DNA from: Arcuatula senhousia
Lineage: Eukaryota > Mollusca > Bivalvia > Mytilida > Mytilidae
Assembly (NCBI GenBank): GCA_963971305.1
Contig: OZ020304.1
Coordinates: 2,294,001 to 2,358,000 of the forward strand
DNA length: 64,000 nucleotides
Direction of reading: 5' to 3'
In this document: positions 63,259 through 64,000 of the stretch, one piece after another
How positions within the stretch are numbered: the stretch's first letter is position 1
How the letters are laid out: each line of letters begins with the position of its first letter
Position numbers and translations under genes: made by a program
The notes under the pieces: model-generated
What the model was told of the DNA's origin: nothing
The model's input: only the letters and a program-made list of their open reading frames with translations
The model's database searches: none

Positions 63259-63805
63259 TAACTAGGTATAATTGTGTTGGGATGCCAACACACAAGTCGC
63301 CCAAAATCGCCTTGGATAGAGTTCCATTCAAATCAGTGCATCAAAATAAGTCTAGAAATCAAATTTCGTTGAAATCGGACAAAGTTGACGTTTTTAGGGG
63401 GGCGGGTGTAGTAAAATGGCCGCCATTTTGAAACCGGAAGTCGGATTTCAAATCCGGTCGCAGATTTGAGCTCAGCATACCCACTTTACCCAGATGACCA
63501 ATTTTCAAGACGATCCGATGAAAAAAAAATTTCCGCCCACTTTTTCCGATGGCCGCCATTTTGAAACGGCGGCCATCTTGAAAATTTTAAAAGTGCATTA
63601 CACAACTTTGAGTGACCCACTATCCAATCTCACAAGTGTTATTGAATTTCCTTGGACCGTTTTCTTGTATTAGGGAGGACAAATTCTCGATAAAGAATCA
63701 GAAGAATAATAATAATAATAAGAAAAATAATAATAATAATAATAATAAGAAACGGTGCAAAAACAATAAGTCTCCCAAACTTTGTTTTGGGCGACTTAAT
63801 AATAA
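63259..63805 (+). repeat. Family C repeat, unit 7, with cap hairpin
   Basis: 5' hairpin 63273-63292, body of the subtype seen in units 1-3, long (AAT)n tract, cap hairpin 63768-63797. The asparagine-rich or isoleucine-rich reading frames here come from the AAT tract. Confidence 0.75.
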
Positions 63806-64000
63806 TTAAAAATAATCGTGTTGGGATGCCAACACACAAGTCGCCCAAAATCGCCTTTAGATAGTATTCCATTCAATTCTGTGCATCAAAATATGCCTAG
63901 AAATCAAATTTCATTGAAATCCGACCACTTTGAAAATTTGCTGATATTTGGCCGCCATTTTGAAACGGCGGCCATTTAGAAAATTTCCAAACTTCTTGCA
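63806..64000 (+). repeat. Family C repeat, unit 8, cut by the window end
   Basis: 5' hairpin 63818-63836 with the outer pair changed, AAGTCGCCCAAAA motif retained, body more divergent (GATATTTGGCCGCC). Confidence 0.7.

Overview
The window is eukaryotic nuclear DNA: AT-rich, intron-containing genes, no operons, and dense interspersed repeats. The repeat types (an abundant family beginning with an AGCTCACCTGACCC hairpin, large arrays rich in GCCGCCATTTTG, degenerate non-LTR retrotransposons) suggest a bivalve mollusc, possibly a mytilid mussel. That placement rests on repeat style and was not checked by any search.

Layout. 500-7841 (minus): a seven-exon cellular gene whose splice phases all agree; it encodes a ~353-aa protein with a CX2C-X16-CX2C zinc ribbon, resembling RPA-type OB-fold proteins. 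8600-32029: the main discovery, a 23,430-bp element bounded by perfect 42-bp terminal inverted repeats and a 3-bp target duplication (ATT). It carries two intact, divergently oriented genes: a five-exon minus-strand gene (10945-19880) encoding a ~1563-aa fusion of an OTU-type cysteine protease domain with a DDE-type transposase core, SAP-like segments and a Tudor/chromo-like C-terminal module; and a four-exon plus-strand gene (28527-30782) encoding a 348-aa SAM-domain/coiled-coil protein. Two later insertions sit in its introns and intergenic space.

32030-49259 is mostly repeats: a hairpin-ended element (34986-36242), a 5'-truncated Jockey/CR1-like LINE (40690-43060), a degenerate tandem repeat (43085-43900), and two tail-to-tail LINE remnants (44110-47860). 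Two short plus-strand exons (49260-49301, 49883-50004) belong to an unidentified cellular gene. 50170-52660 and 59418-64000 are arrays of three related repeat families (called C, D and E here). Each has a family-specific 5' hairpin and a 3' hairpin whose stem matches its own 5' motif. Between the arrays lie a 269-bp TTA-duplicating MITE, a 909-bp pogo/Tigger-like MITE and an inverted hairpin-ended element.

How the parts fit: the OTU-DDE protein is the probable transposase of the 23.4-kb element and the SAM protein its probable accessory factor. Both reading frames are open, the terminal repeats are identical, and the nested insertions have hit only non-coding parts, so the element may be young or still competent. 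The rest of the window is a cellular background eroded by non-autonomous elements.
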